A stretch of DNA of 64,000 nt from CAVSRC01 sp963730325. GTDB lineage: Bacteria > Pseudomonadota > Alphaproteobacteria > Rhizobiales > Kaistiaceae. The notes beneath the pieces are model-generated. The model saw only the letters and a list, made by a program, of their open reading frames with translations. It searched no databases and was not told the origin of the DNA. The stretch spans positions 248,001 through 312,000 of the forward strand of contig CAVSRC010000019.1 in NCBI GenBank assembly GCA_963730325.1. The letters run 5' to 3'. Of this stretch, positions 1-8,973 are shown piece after piece; position 1 is the first letter of the stretch; every line of letters starts with the position of its first letter. The translations under genes and the position numbers were made by a program.

Positions 1-2
1 CC

Positions 3-1106
3 CTTCGCTCGGTCGCCGAGACCGCGCCGTCGATCGTCTTCTGGCGGGCGGAGCTGCAATGGCTGGGCGGGCTTGCTACCCTGGTCACCTTCGTCACGAT
101 CCTGGCGCCGGCCGGCATCGGCGGCCTCTCCAGCCGCGGACTGGCGGCGCTCGGCGGCTTCAGCGAGGCCGGGCCGGAGCGCGTCGCCCAGGGACTGCGC
201 CGGATGGTGACCCTCTATGCGCTGTTCACCGGGCTCTGCATCATCCTGCTGTTCTTCTCCGGCATTCCGACCTTCGACGCGATGTGTCTGGCGATGTCGA
301 CGGTCTCGACCGGCGGCTTCATGCCGATCGACGGCAACCTGTCTGCCTATGGCAGTCCGTGGGCGGAGGGCGTGATCGCGCTGTTCATGGTCGTCGGCGC
401 CACCAGCATCGTCTTCCACCGCGCCGTGCTGGAAGGGCGCTGGTCGCTGGTCTTCGACCATCGTGAATCGTGGTGGGTGATGGGCACGATGGCGCTGGTC
501 GGCCTCCTCTACGGCTGGGCCTTCCACACCGGCGAAAGCCTGCCGGCGGCGCTGGGGGAGGGGCTGTTCAACAGCATCTCGGTGATCAGCACCAGCGGCT
601 TCGAGACGCGCGTTGGCGGCCTGTCGGCGATCCCCGATACGCTGGTGCTGTTCCTGGCGATGGGCGGCGGAGCCGCGCTTTCGACCGCCGGCGGCATCAA
701 ATACTACCGGATCGGCGCGATGACGGTTCAGTCGATGCACGAGTTGCAGCGGCTGCTGTTTCCACACAGCGTGCGCTCGACGCGCTTCGGCACCCAGCCC
801 TACAACCTCGATCTGATGAAGGCAGTGTGGGCCAATCTGGTGCTGGCGGTGGTGATCGTGATGACGGCCGCGCTGGTACTGGCCATGAGCCTGCCGGGCT
901 TCGACGCGGCCATGGTGGCGGCGATGTCGGCCTTTGCCAATGTCGGCCCGCTCTATTCGCACGAATGGCTGATGGCGGCGAACTGGCCGGACTATGCCGA
1001 TTTCGGCGTCGTTTCCCAACTCACCATGATCGCCACCATGATCCTCGGGCGGATCGAGGTGATCGTCCTGTTCGCCTCGCTTTACGCGGCCTATTGGCGC
1101 TCGTAG
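3..1106 (+). CDS. trkH: TrkH-family potassium uptake protein, C-terminal part (5' end outside window)
   Basis: This is the membrane-embedded K+ translocation subunit of a Trk/Ktr system; about 367 residues are visible and the frame is open to the window edge, so the start lies upstream. Repeated membrane-pore-membrane units are readable: filter loops STVSTGGF and ISTSGFE, the last loop SAFANVGP, and the glycine-rich stretch with STAGGIKYYRI typical of TrkH. The Gly of each loop would line the K+ filter. The next gene starts 9 bp after the stop, and in many alphaproteobacteria trkH precedes this same dat-hfq-hflX series, usually with trkA upstream. Nothing is broken in the visible part. Confidence 0.93.
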   Translation, partial: LRSVAETAPSIVFWRAELQWLGGLATLVTFVTILAPAGIGGLSSRGLAALGGFSEAGPERVAQGLRRMVTLYALFTGLCIILLFFSGIPTFDAMCLAMSTVSTGGFMPIDGNLSAYGSPWAEGVIALFMVVGATSIVFHRAVLEGRWSLVFDHRESWWVMGTMALVGLLYGWAFHTGESLPAALGEGLFNSISVISTSGFETRVGGLSAIPDTLVLFLAMGGGAALSTAGGIKYYRIGAMTVQSMHELQRLLFPHSVRSTRFGTQPYNLDLMKAVWANLVLAVVIVMTAALVLAMSLPGFDAAMVAAMSAFANVGPLYSHEWLMAANWPDYADFGVVSQLTMIATMILGRIEVIVLFASLYAAYWRS

Positions 1107-1115
1107 AAGACGCTC

Positions 1116-1994
1116 ATGTCACGCATCGCCTACGTCAACGGCCGTTACGTCCGCCATGCCGAGGCTGCCGTCCATATCGAGGACCGGGGCTATCAGTTCG
1201 CCGACGGTGTCTATGAGGTGTGCGAGGTCCGCGGCGGCCATCTGGTCGATGAGCCGCGGCACATGGCGCGGCTCGCTCGCTCGCTGGGTGAACTCAGCAT
1301 CGGCTGGCCGCTCAGGCCGGCGGCGCTTGGCGTGGTGATGCGCGAGGTGGTGCGCCGCAACCGGATCGACGACGGCTTCCTCTACCTGCAGGTGACGCGC
1401 GGCGTTGCCCGCCGCGACCATGCCTTCCCGCCGGCGAACGTGCCCTCGGCGCTGGTGGTGACGGCCCGTCCGGTCAATATGGCGGAATTGGACAGACGGG
1501 CGGAGGCGGGGGTTGCGGTCGTCACGGTTCCGGAAAACCGCTGGGCGCGGGTCGACATCAAATCGACGAGCCTGCTGCCCAATGTGCTCGCCAAGCAAAA
1601 AGCGAGGGAATCCGGGGCATACGAAGCCTGGTTCGTCGACGCAGAGGGCTTCGTCACCGAGGGATCGTCATCCAATGCGTGGATCGTGACCGCCGGGGGA
1701 ACGATCGTGACGCACTCGGCGGAGGCCGGAATCCTGCGTGGCATCACCCGCACCGGCGTCCTCGAAGCAGCCGCCGGCGAGGCATTTATCGTTGAAGAAC
1801 GGGCGTTTTCGGTCGCCGAAGCACAGGCCGCCAGAGAGGCCTTCGTGACATCGGCCTCGTCGAAAGTGACAGCGGTCGTGCGCATCGATGGCGTGGTAGT
1901 GGGTGATGGGAGGCCGGGGCCGGTGACGAGTCGTCTCAGGCGCCTGTTCCGGGAGCGGGCCGAAATTTCTGCGTTGTGGGCGCGGGGAGGGTAG
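1116..1994 (+). CDS. dat: D-amino-acid transaminase (class IV PLP aminotransferase)
   Basis: The product is a 292-residue fold-type IV pyridoxal-phosphate aminotransferase. The Schiff-base lysine is K149 in the motif RVDIKSTSLLPNVLAKQKA, and the PLP-ring glutamate is E182 in VTEGSSSNAW. The DIKS..LLPNVLAKQKA signature favours D-amino-acid transaminase (D-Ala + 2-oxoglutarate to pyruvate + D-Glu) over branched-chain aminotransferase, though that is a family inference. It would connect D-alanine and D-glutamate pools for cell-wall synthesis or their catabolism. The ATG at 1116 is 9 bp after trkH, suggesting co-transcription, and the next gene (hfq) is 136 bp downstream. Length is normal for the family. 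Confidence 0.87.
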   Translation: MSRIAYVNGRYVRHAEAAVHIEDRGYQFADGVYEVCEVRGGHLVDEPRHMARLARSLGELSIGWPLRPAALGVVMREVVRRNRIDDGFLYLQVTRGVARRDHAFPPANVPSALVVTARPVNMAELDRRAEAGVAVVTVPENRWARVDIKSTSLLPNVLAKQKARESGAYEAWFVDAEGFVTEGSSSNAWIVTAGGTIVTHSAEAGILRGITRTGVLEAAAGEAFIVEERAFSVAEAQAAREAFVTSASSKVTAVVRIDGVVVGDGRPGPVTSRLRRLFRERAEISALWARGG

Positions 1995-2130
1995 TGCCGA
2001 GGGTTGCGCCTGGGGCAATTTCGCACGTGACGCCGGCCGCAACACCCGGCAAACTGCTAGATAGACATCCGGTCAAGGACCCAGAAAAGGGGCTGGTTCC
2101 AAAGACCGCAAGAACGCGAGAGCGAATGAC

Positions 2131-2391
2131 ATGGCTGAACGCGCACAAAATCTGCAAGACACGTTTCTCAATTACGTGCGGAAGAACAAGACGCCACTGA
2201 CGATCTTCCTGGTCAACGGGGTGAAACTTCAGGGGATCGTCACATGGTTCGACAATTTCTGCGTTTTGTTGCGTCGCGACGGGCATTCCCAGCTTGTCTA
2301 CAAGCACGCCATCTCGACAGTCATGCCGGGCGCGCCGTTGCAGCTCTTCGAGCCGGGTGAAGAGGGCACTGCCGGCCGGGAGACGGATTGA
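2131..2391 (+). CDS. hfq: RNA chaperone Hfq
   Basis: An 86-residue Sm-like protein that forms a hexameric ring and brings small RNAs to target mRNAs. Both signature segments are intact: Sm1 with TIFLVNGVKLQGIVTWFDNF and Sm2 with YKHAISTVMP. The QNLQDTFLN start and the RRDGHSQLVYKH segment match alphaproteobacterial Hfq closely. The acidic tail is short (about ten residues), as usual in this class. The TGA stop overlaps the TTG start of hflX, so the two are translationally coupled, the classic hfq-hflX arrangement. Confidence 0.98.
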   Translation: MAERAQNLQDTFLNYVRKNKTPLTIFLVNGVKLQGIVTWFDNFCVLLRRDGHSQLVYKHAISTVMPGAPLQLFEPGEEGTAGRETD

Positions 2392-3752
2392 ACCAATCGC
2401 CGCACGACCTGGACGTTGCCCAGGGCGCTGAGCGCGAAGCTGCGTCCGCAGGGGCGCAGGCGCGTGCCCTGGTCCTTGTGCCCATTCGCAAAGCGCGCCG
2501 CGGCGCGGCGGAACGCGACCGCGAGGCCCGCGTCGAGGAAGCCGTCGGGCTGGCCCGGGCCATCGACCTCGATGTCACCGCCGGTGTCGCGGTGGCGCTC
2601 ACCATTCCACGGCCGGCGACGCTGTTCGGCTCCGGCAAGGTGGAGGAACTGGCCGGGCAGGTGGCGGCCGGGCACATCGACCTCGTTGTGGTCGACGGCG
2701 TGCTGTCGCCGGTGCAGCAGCGCAATCTCGAACGCGCGTGGAAGACCAAGGTCATCGACCGCACGGGGCTGATCCTGGAGATCTTCGGCGAGCGGGCGCA
2801 AACCCGCGAGGGCACGCTGCAGGTGGAACTTGCCCATCTCAACTATCAGAAGAGCCGGCTGGTGCGTTCCTGGACCCACCTGGAGCGCCAGCGCGGCGGC
2901 TTCGGCTTCCTCGGCGGCCCCGGCGAGACGCAGATCGAGGCCGACCGGCGCATGATCGAGGAGCGCATCCAGCGCATCGAACGCGACCTCGAGACCGTGG
3001 CGACGCGCCGCCGCCAGCAGCGCAAGACGCGCAAGAAGGGGAGCCAGGCGACGGTCGCCCTGGTCGGCTACACCAATGCCGGCAAATCGACCCTGTTCAA
3101 CGCGCTGACGACCGACACCGTCTTCGCCGATGCGCGGCTGTTCGCCACGCTCGACCCGACGCTCCGTCGGGTGACGCTGCCACACGGGGCCGTCGCTATC
3201 CTCTCCGACACGGTCGGCTTCGTCGCCGACCTGCCGACGACCCTGGTTGCCGCCTTCCGCGCCACGCTGGAGGAGGTGGCCGAGGCCGACGTTATCCTGC
3301 ATGTGCGTGACGTCGCCGTGCCGGACAGCGAGGCGCAGGCGCGCGACGTTGCCGCGGTGCTCGCCGAGCTCGGCGTCGAGGCGAAGGCGGCCGACCGCGT
3401 CATCGAGGTGTGGAACAAGGTCGATCTCATGCCGCCGGCGCAGCGGCCGCCGCGGGTAATCCCGGCGGTGCCCGGCGGTGGCCCGGCCGTGGTGACGGTA
3501 TCGGCGCTCACCGGCGAAGGGCTGGCGGAGCTTCTGGCGCTGATCGAGGAGAAGGTCGCCGCAGCGCGGCGCACCTATGAGGTCAGGCTGGAGGGAGCGG
3601 CGCTGGCCCAGCTCCACCGGCTCTACGAGGTGGGCGAGGTGCTTGACCGCAGCGACAATGCGGACGGCTCGACCACCGCCCATGTACGCGTGGCTCCGGA
3701 GCGTCAGGACGCATTCCAGAGGACCTTCCCGGACGCCAAGGCGACGGGGTAG
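2388..3752 (+). CDS. hflX: GTPase HflX
   Basis: A 454-residue ribosome-associated GTPase that splits stalled or stressed 70S ribosomes. The HflX N-terminal domain holds TLFGSGKVEEL and VVVDGVLSPVQQRNLE (residues about 79-113). The Gly-rich linker is RGGFGFLGGPGETQIE (169-184), followed by a coiled coil rich in Arg and Gln. The G domain follows, with G1 GYTNAGKST (227-235), G3 DTVGF and G4 NKVD. The start is TTG and overlaps the hfq stop in TTGA; this is the coupled start, and the sequence just after it aligns with no other better codon. Length is slightly above the usual 420-440 because of an Ala/Arg-rich N-terminal extension. Confidence 0.95.
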   Translation: MNQSPHDLDVAQGAEREAASAGAQARALVLVPIRKARRGAAERDREARVEEAVGLARAIDLDVTAGVAVALTIPRPATLFGSGKVEELAGQVAAGHIDLVVVDGVLSPVQQRNLERAWKTKVIDRTGLILEIFGERAQTREGTLQVELAHLNYQKSRLVRSWTHLERQRGGFGFLGGPGETQIEADRRMIEERIQRIERDLETVATRRRQQRKTRKKGSQATVALVGYTNAGKSTLFNALTTDTVFADARLFATLDPTLRRVTLPHGAVAILSDTVGFVADLPTTLVAAFRATLEEVAEADVILHVRDVAVPDSEAQARDVAAVLAELGVEAKAADRVIEVWNKVDLMPPAQRPPRVIPAVPGGGPAVVTVSALTGEGLAELLALIEEKVAAARRTYEVRLEGAALAQLHRLYEVGEVLDRSDNADGSTTAHVRVAPERQDAFQRTFPDAKATG

Positions 3753-3762
3753 AGGCGCGCCC

Positions 3763-3876
3763 CGTGTCCCGGGCACGGTACAGCGCGAAGTGATGCAGTG
3801 CAGACCTGGGACCTACGCATGGAACCCGGCTCAGCGCTGCACCGTTTCACGCTGCAGCGCGTCCGGGGAACGAAGC
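3763..3876. repeat. Palindromic intergenic repeat element downstream of hflX
   Basis: The interval holds two related halves in opposite orientation. One begins GTGTCCCGGGCACGG and continues CAGCGCGAAGTGATGCAG; the other has GCTGCACC, TTTCACGCTGCAGCGC and then GTCCGGGG. The words CTGCA, GCAGCGC and (C)CCGGG recur inverted, so the transcript could fold into a long imperfect hairpin and serve as an hflX terminator. Its style resembles dispersed palindromes seen between genes in Hyphomicrobiales; copy number elsewhere cannot be judged from this window. Confidence 0.5.
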
Positions 3877-3955
3877 CGCGGGCGCCACAGGACGGAGAAA
3901 GCGCCTTATTCCGCTCCCTTGGCGCGCTGCCCTCGGAGGTCACCCCCAGAAGAGC

Positions 3956-4435
3956 CTACTCTTGGCCATTGGTCGCCTGGATAGTGACTATCACGCCGGG
4001 TGGGATCTGACTGCCATCGACGAACAACGAGGCCGGTCCGAAGTCCCCCTCGGGTGGGTCGCCCGCGAGGATCTTGTAGCCGAAGCTCGCCGTGCTGCCG
4101 TCGGACGTCGCGCTGGTGAGCTCGAGCACGACGTTCGTGATGCCCTTGTCCGTGAGGACCGAGAGGACCGCATTGGGCGGGTCACCCGCGAAGGCATCAC
4201 CAGCGTGGGACAGGGCATCGAGCGGGACGTCCACCGCGATGCGCTCCGGGCGGTCGCTGAAGGTCACGATGACGGGCACGCCCTTGAGCGTGAGGGTGTC
4301 GCCGACAACGGAGCCCGAGGTGCCGCTCAGGACGAAGAGGAAGGTGCCCTGGTCAGTGGCGGGCGACGCGGTGGCGTAGGACGTCAGGGCCAGCAGCAGC
4401 GCTGCCACCAGCCCGATTCGGTTGGGTCGATGCAT
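3956..4435 (-). CDS. Secreted or periplasmic protein of unknown function
   Basis: A 159-residue protein I do not recognise. It opens with a clear signal peptide (MHRPNRIGLVAALLLALTSY, with ATASPA suggesting cleavage near residue 24-26). The mature part is about 133 residues, has no cysteine, and is rich in beta-prone segments with many Ser, Thr, Gly and Val: VGDTLTLKGVPVIVTFSDRP, VVLELTSATSDG and GVIVTIQATNGQ. This suggests a small beta-sandwich. The open frame extends upstream, but the ATG at 4435 has a GAGG eight bases before it and begins exactly at the signal peptide, so I start there. Neighbours (hflX convergent, mazG upstream) give no clue to function. Confidence 0.62.
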   Translation of the reverse strand: MHRPNRIGLVAALLLALTSYATASPATDQGTFLFVLSGTSGSVVGDTLTLKGVPVIVTFSDRPERIAVDVPLDALSHAGDAFAGDPPNAVLSVLTDKGITNVVLELTSATSDGSTASFGYKILAGDPPEGDFGPASLFVDGSQIPPGVIVTIQATNGQE

Positions 4436-4532
4436 GGGCCCGTCCTCGCGTTGCGGTGTGTTCTGGACGCTGGTCCGGATGACCACCTTTGTCAAGCCCG
4501 CCGACAGCGCCCGAATGGGGGAAGCGGCCCGC

Positions 4533-5343
4533 CTACTCGCTTTCCTTGGCGCGCTGCCAAAGGGCCTCCATCTCGTCGAGGCTGGCCTCGGCAGGGGCGC
4601 GGCCTTCCGCTGCAAGAGCTTCCTCGATGGCCGCGAAGCGGCGCTGGAACTTGACGTTGGCGGAGCGCAGCGCCTGGTCGGCATCCACCTTCAGGTGGCG
4701 CGCCAGATTGACCACAGCGAAGAGCAGGTCGCCGACCTCGCCGGCAACGGCCTCTGTTTCGGCGTCCGGCCGGTCCAGTTCGGCCTCGATCTCGCCGATC
4801 TCCTCCTTGAGCTTGGCGAGCACGAGGCGGGCGTCGTTCCAGTCGAAGCCGACGGTCGACGCCTTGGCCTGAAGCTTGTGGGCGCGCATCAGCGCCGGCA
4901 GACCGGCTGGAACACCATCGAGCAGGCCATCGGGCACATCGCGGCCTCGCCGCGGCCCGCTCAGCCTTCTCCTTGGCCTTTTCCTTCTCCCAGAAGCCCT
5001 TGGCGGCGCCGGCGGCGCGCGCATCGTCGTCGCCGAAGACATGGGGGTGGCGGCGGATCATCTTGGTGGTGATCGCCTCGACCACGTCGCCAAAGGTAAA
5101 CAGGCCGGCCTCGGCCGCCATCTGGGCGTGATAGATGGGCTGGAGGAGGAGATCGCCGAGCTCGTCCTTGAGATCGTCCGTGTCGCCGCGGGCGATGGCG
5201 TCGGCGACCTCATAGGCTTCCTCGATCGTGTAGGGCGCGATGGTCGAGAAGTCCTGCACGATGTCCCAGGGGCAGCCGGTTTCCTTGTCGCGCAGCGCGG
5301 CCATGATCTCGAGCAGCCGGGAGATGTCGCGCGATGGTGTCAT
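4533..5343 (-). CDS. mazG: Nucleoside triphosphate pyrophosphohydrolase MazG (frameshifted)
   Basis: MazG hydrolyses NTPs to NMP and PPi, a house-cleaning and stress role. The first domain reads through from MTPSRDISRLLEIMAALR, with TIEEAYEVADAI and DLKDELGDLLLQ. After FWEKEKAKEKAERA the frame is lost near 4940-4946. The second MazG domain continues in another frame, with KLKEEIGEIEAEL, EVGDLLFAVVNLARHL and the terminal ALWQRAKESE. Total length is 811 nt, a net +1 modulo 3; one base fewer, or a restored CG, yields about 269-270 residues, normal for MazG. It may be a true null or a consensus error. The ATG at 5343 precedes the conserved start. Confidence 0.85.
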
Positions 5344-5648
5344 GGCCGGCCTCCGGGGAACGATTCTCGCCGCGGGCAATCTATCAGCATCGTCCCGCCG
5401 AGCCATCGTGTGGCGGCGGGCGGTACGACGCCTTTCGGGCACCTGAGGGGATGGATCGCGGCCGGCATTTGCCCGTATCCCATGCCCCATATCAAAGTCG
5501 CATAAGATATATTATGGAATATTTTGTGGATGGCGTATTGGGCGTTTTCGCCGCAATCCCTGGGCTACGCGCGGCCGAGCCAGGCTGCGATTGCCCGTCC
5601 GCCATCCTCCGCAGGCGTCAGCGGGCTTCCCAGAGGCCCGGCCGGAGG
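5344..5648. other. Intergenic region upstream of mazG
   Basis: This stretch separates mazG (start at 5343) from the end of the next minus-strand gene. I see no convincing gene. The only marked feature is an AT-rich segment at about 5488-5535 (TATCAAAG, CATAAGATATATTATGG, AATATTTTG) against an otherwise GC-rich background. It is a plausible mazG promoter region, but I cannot pick a -35/-10 pair with confidence. Confidence 0.4.
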
Positions 5649-6299
5649 TCAGTAAAGCGTCTGCTTGTATTCCTCTTCGAGGTCCTCATCGACCTTGCGC
5701 ATCTCGGCCTCGTCGCTCGGGGCGCCGGTCGTCTGATCGAGGATGATTTTGGAGAGCGACGGCATCTCGGCGCGATCCTGAAACTGGTCCGGGTTCCACA
5801 ATTGCGAGCGCCGAAATGCCTTGGCGCAATGCATGAAGGCCTCAACTACCCGGACAACAATTGCGAGCTTGGGTGCGCGGTCGTTGACCCGCATGGTCTC
5901 GAGGATTTCGGGGTCGCTCGTCAGGCTGGCCTGGCCGTTCACACGCAAGGTGTCGTCGAATCCCGGAATGATGAACAACAGGCCGACGCTGGGATTGGCG
6001 AGAATGTTGACCAGAGTGTCGAGCCGGTTGTTTCCGGGCCGGTCCGGTATCGCCAGATGGTGCCGGTCGAGGACCTTGACGAAGCCGGCGGGATCGCCGC
6101 GCGGACTGACGTCGGCTTTTCCTTCCGGATTCTGCGTGCCGATGCAGAGGAATGGCGCGCGCTTGATGAAGGCTTGGGCGTGGGTGTCGAGTGCGTCCTG
6201 ACACTTTTGGACGGCCAGGGTCGTTATCGCAGGATACAGACTTCGCAGAGACTGCTCGTCGGCGATGGCGAATTCCGCCTTGGCCCTGAATTCCTTCAT
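5649..6299 (-). CDS. Pyridoxamine 5'-phosphate oxidase-like FMN-binding split-barrel protein (MSMEG_1061 type)
   Basis: A 216-residue protein of the FMN-binding split barrel superfamily. Recognisable pieces are APFLCIGTQNPEGKADVSPRGDPAGFV, here split as FLCIGTQNPEGKADVS and PRGDPAGF, then LAIPDRPGNNRLDTLVNILANP, GLLFIIPGFDDTLRVNG and the C-terminal helical tail. The SPRGDPAGF and PGNNRLD motifs define the subgroup whose members are annotated as flavin- or F420-dependent oxidoreductases or heme-utilisation-like proteins; the substrate is unknown. The ATG at 6299 was chosen because homologous sequence begins there, although the frame is open further upstream. It is flanked by mazG and a metallo-hydrolase on the same strand with large gaps, so it is probably its own transcription unit. 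Confidence 0.75.
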   Translation of the reverse strand: MKEFRAKAEFAIADEQSLRSLYPAITTLAVQKCQDALDTHAQAFIKRAPFLCIGTQNPEGKADVSPRGDPAGFVKVLDRHHLAIPDRPGNNRLDTLVNILANPSVGLLFIIPGFDDTLRVNGQASLTSDPEILETMRVNDRAPKLAIVVRVVEAFMHCAKAFRRSQLWNPDQFQDRAEMPSLSKIILDQTTGAPSDEAEMRKVDEDLEEEYKQTLY

Positions 6300-6441
6300 C
6301 GTATTTGCTCCGTGACGCGTTGTTTCCCGCGCGATCAGCGTTACCTGGACCGGCCGGTCGGTTTGGCCATGGTTGAATTGTAGGCGGTCCTGGGCGCCGC
6401 GGCCACCGGGTTGCCGCGCCCTCGTGCTGCAACCCTTGGCG

Positions 6442-7254
6442 TCAGTCGAGCGGCAGCTCGATCGCCATGCCGTCATAGGCCGGCTCGATGCCCTCCGGCA
6501 GGTCGCGCGCCAGCGTGGCGTAATCGAGGTCGATGTGCATGTGGGTCAGCACGGCGCGGCGCACCGCGAGCCGCTGGCTCCAGGCGACCGCTTCATCGAC
6601 GCTGAAATGGCTCGGATGCGGCTTGTAGCGCAGCGCATCGACGATCCACACGTCGAGGTCCCTGAGGTGCGGCAGCGACGCCTCGGGCACGTCGTTGATG
6701 TCGGAAGAATATGCCAGGCCGCCGACACGCAGGCCGATGGTCCCGATGTCGCCGTGGGTCTGGCCGAACGGCAGCACGCTCAGCGGACCACCGGCGCCGT
6801 CGATGGTGAACCACGATCCTGGGGCCATCGTATGGTGCTTCAGGATCGGTGGATACTCGCTGTCCAACGGCTGAAAGAAGCAGTAGCCGAAGGCGCGCTC
6901 GAGATGCGCCTGGGTCTTCTCGTCGGCATAGGTGTCGACCAGCCGGTGCGTGTTGATCCAGAAGGCCCTGAGATCGTCGATGCCGTGGGTATGGTCGGCA
7001 TGGGCATGGGTGAAGATCACCGCGTCGATGGAACCGACATTGGCCGCCAGCAACTGGGCGCGCATGTCCGGACCGGTGTCGACCAGCACGCGCGTCGGCG
7101 TGTCGCCGGTCTCGAAGCGTTCGAGCATCAGCGAACAGCGGGTTCGCCGGTTGCGCGGCTCGTCGGGATCGCAGGCGCCCCAGTCATTGCCGATGCGCGG
7201 CACGCCCGGCGACGAGCCACAGCCCAGGATCGTGGCCTTGAGCCGTGCACTCAC
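6442..7254 (-). CDS. Metallo-beta-lactamase-fold hydrolase (PhnP/YycJ-like phosphodiesterase)
   Basis: A 270-residue zinc hydrolase. The metal-binding motif THAHADH (residues 82-88) is intact, followed by HGIDDLR, the later QTHGDIGT, the YSSDINDVP aspartate segment and LTHMHIDLD at the C-terminus. The N-terminal ILGCGSSPGVPRIGNDWGAC is typical of the group that includes the cyclic-phosphate phosphodiesterase PhnP; the substrate here is not determined. The start is GTG at 7254 and overlaps the tatD stop (GTGA), so it is co-translated with tatD. This metG-tatD-hydrolase order is common in Hyphomicrobiales. Confidence 0.85.
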   Translation of the reverse strand: MSARLKATILGCGSSPGVPRIGNDWGACDPDEPRNRRTRCSLMLERFETGDTPTRVLVDTGPDMRAQLLAANVGSIDAVIFTHAHADHTHGIDDLRAFWINTHRLVDTYADEKTQAHLERAFGYCFFQPLDSEYPPILKHHTMAPGSWFTIDGAGGPLSVLPFGQTHGDIGTIGLRVGGLAYSSDINDVPEASLPHLRDLDVWIVDALRYKPHPSHFSVDEAVAWSQRLAVRRAVLTHMHIDLDYATLARDLPEGIEPAYDGMAIELPLD

Positions 7255-8030
7255 CGACCCGGTACCTTGTTGAAAAGCTTGAAGAAATTGTCGCTGGTCG
7301 CCTGTGCCAGTGCCTCATAGCTAAGGCCCTTAGCCTCCGCCAAAACCTTAGCGGTTTCAACCACATAAGACGGCTCGTTGCGCCTGCCGCGGTGCGGCGG
7401 TGGCGCCAGGTAGGGCGCGTCGGTCTCGACCAGCAGCCGGTCGAGCGGGATGTCCGCCGCGATGGCGCGGAGCTCGTCGGAGCGCTTGAAGGTGAGAATG
7501 CCGGAAAAGGAAACGGTGAGGCCGAGCGCGACGCCGGTCATGGCCAGGTCGCGGCCAGACGAGAAGCAGTGGAGAATGGCGGGGAAGGCCCCCTTCCCCA
7601 TTTCGTCCGTCAGGATTTCGGCGACGTCGGCATCGGCCTCCCTGGCGTGGATGACCAGCGGCAGCTGGGTCATGCGCGCCGCCGCGATATGGCGGAGAAA
7701 GCCCTCGCGCTGCGCTTCGCGGGGCGAGTTGTCGTAGTGGTAGTCGAGCCCGGCCTCGCCAATGGCAACCACGGCCGGGTCGTCGGCGATGCGCGCCAGA
7801 TCGTCGGCGGTCACGTCGGGCTCATCGGCGGCGTTGTGCGGATGGGTGCCGATCGAGCAATAGATGCGCTCATAGCGCCCGGCGATTGCCTTCAGGCCGG
7901 CGAACTTCGCCACCCGCGTCGAGATGGTGACCATGGTGTCGACGCCGGCTTCACGGGCGCGGGCAACGACCGCGTCGCGGTCGGCGTCGAAATCGGGAAA
8001 ATCGAGGTGGCAGTGGCTGTCGACGAGCAT
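7251..8030 (-). CDS. tatD: TatD-family metal-dependent deoxyribonuclease/hydrolase
   Basis: A 259-residue TIM-barrel metallohydrolase of the TatD/YcfH group. Metal ligands are visible: DSHCHLDF (residues 4-11), the glutamate in GEAGLDYHYD, the histidines of PLVIHAREAD and ILHCFSSG, and the aspartate of LLVETDAPYLAP. Members act as 3'-5' DNase or in DNA repair and quality control; exact substrates are debated. The start overlaps the stop of the upstream CDF gene (TGATG), and its own stop overlaps the GTG of the downstream hydrolase, placing it in an operon read from metG downwards. Confidence 0.92.
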   Translation of the reverse strand: MLVDSHCHLDFPDFDADRDAVVARAREAGVDTMVTISTRVAKFAGLKAIAGRYERIYCSIGTHPHNAADEPDVTADDLARIADDPAVVAIGEAGLDYHYDNSPREAQREGFLRHIAAARMTQLPLVIHAREADADVAEILTDEMGKGAFPAILHCFSSGRDLAMTGVALGLTVSFSGILTFKRSDELRAIAADIPLDRLLVETDAPYLAPPPHRGRRNEPSYVVETAKVLAEAKGLSYEALAQATSDNFFKLFNKVPGR

Positions 8031-8953
8031 CAGTGTTCGTGAGCGTGGGCGCGCGCCTCGGGGCGCGGCGCAATGTGATGATCGGCGCAATCGGCGCGCT
8101 CGACCTCGACTGTTGCATGATCGATGCCGAAACGTGCCTTGAGCCGGGTCTTGATGGCAACGACCGTGTCGTCGACATCGGCGGTCTCGCAGATTCGCGC
8201 GTGCAGGGTCACCATCGGGCGTTCCTGGGTGATCGACCAGGCGTGGACGTGATGGACGTCCTCGACGTCGGGGATCGCCGCCTGCAGGTCGCCGGCCATC
8301 TCGGCAACCGACAGGTCGGTGGGTGCGGCTTCCAGCAGGATGTGGGCGGAGTCGCGCACGACGTGCCAGGCGCTGCGCAGAATGATGACGGCTACCAGCA
8401 CCGAAATCAGCGGGTCGGCGGGTGTCCAGCCGGTGGTCATGATGATCACGGCCGCGGCGATGGCGCCGACCGAGCCGAGCAGGTCGCCCATCACATGAAC
8501 CATGGCGCCGCGCATGTTGAGGTTCTCGCGGTCGCCACCGTGGAGCAGCGCGAACATGCCGACATTGACCAGCAGGCCGATGACGGCGATGACCAGCATG
8601 GTGCCGCCAAGCACCGGTTCCGGAGCCATCAGGCGGCGCGCCGCCTCGACGAGGATGCCACCGGCGATGATGAACAGCACCAGCCCGTTGCCGAAGGCGA
8701 CCAGAACCTGAAGCCGCTCGAAGCCGTAGGTGCGTTTGCCGTCCGCCGGCCAATGGGAGAAGCGGAAAGCGAGCCAGGCGAGCGCCAGCCCGGCGAAATC
8801 GGTGAGCATGTGGCCGGCATCGGCCAATAGCGCCAGCGAGCCGGCAATCAGCCCGCCGGCCGCTTCGACCACCATGAACCCGCCGGTGACGAGCGCCGCC
8901 CAGAACAGGCGGCGCTCATTGTCGCCGTGGCTATGGTCATGGTCGTGCGCCAT
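8030..8953 (-). CDS. Cation diffusion facilitator (Zn/Co/Cd efflux)
   Basis: A 307-residue inner-membrane metal/H+ antiporter. The N-terminus is His-rich (MAHDHDHSHGD) and the extreme C-terminus again (ARAHAHEH), likely metal-sensing ends. Six membrane segments can be read. The transport-site residues appear in HMLTDFAG (TM2) and HVMGDLLGS (TM5), the HxxxD pairs of Zn-type CDFs, and the cytoplasmic domain contains VEDVHHVHAWSI. This points to zinc (ZitB/CzcD-like) rather than iron or manganese, as an inference. It lies 20 bp downstream of metG and overlaps tatD by 1 nt. Confidence 0.9.
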   Translation of the reverse strand: MAHDHDHSHGDNERRLFWAALVTGGFMVVEAAGGLIAGSLALLADAGHMLTDFAGLALAWLAFRFSHWPADGKRTYGFERLQVLVAFGNGLVLFIIAGGILVEAARRLMAPEPVLGGTMLVIAVIGLLVNVGMFALLHGGDRENLNMRGAMVHVMGDLLGSVGAIAAAVIIMTTGWTPADPLISVLVAVIILRSAWHVVRDSAHILLEAAPTDLSVAEMAGDLQAAIPDVEDVHHVHAWSITQERPMVTLHARICETADVDDTVVAIKTRLKARFGIDHATVEVERADCADHHIAPRPEARAHAHEH

Positions 8954-8973
8954 TGGCTCGGTTCCGGTCCGGC

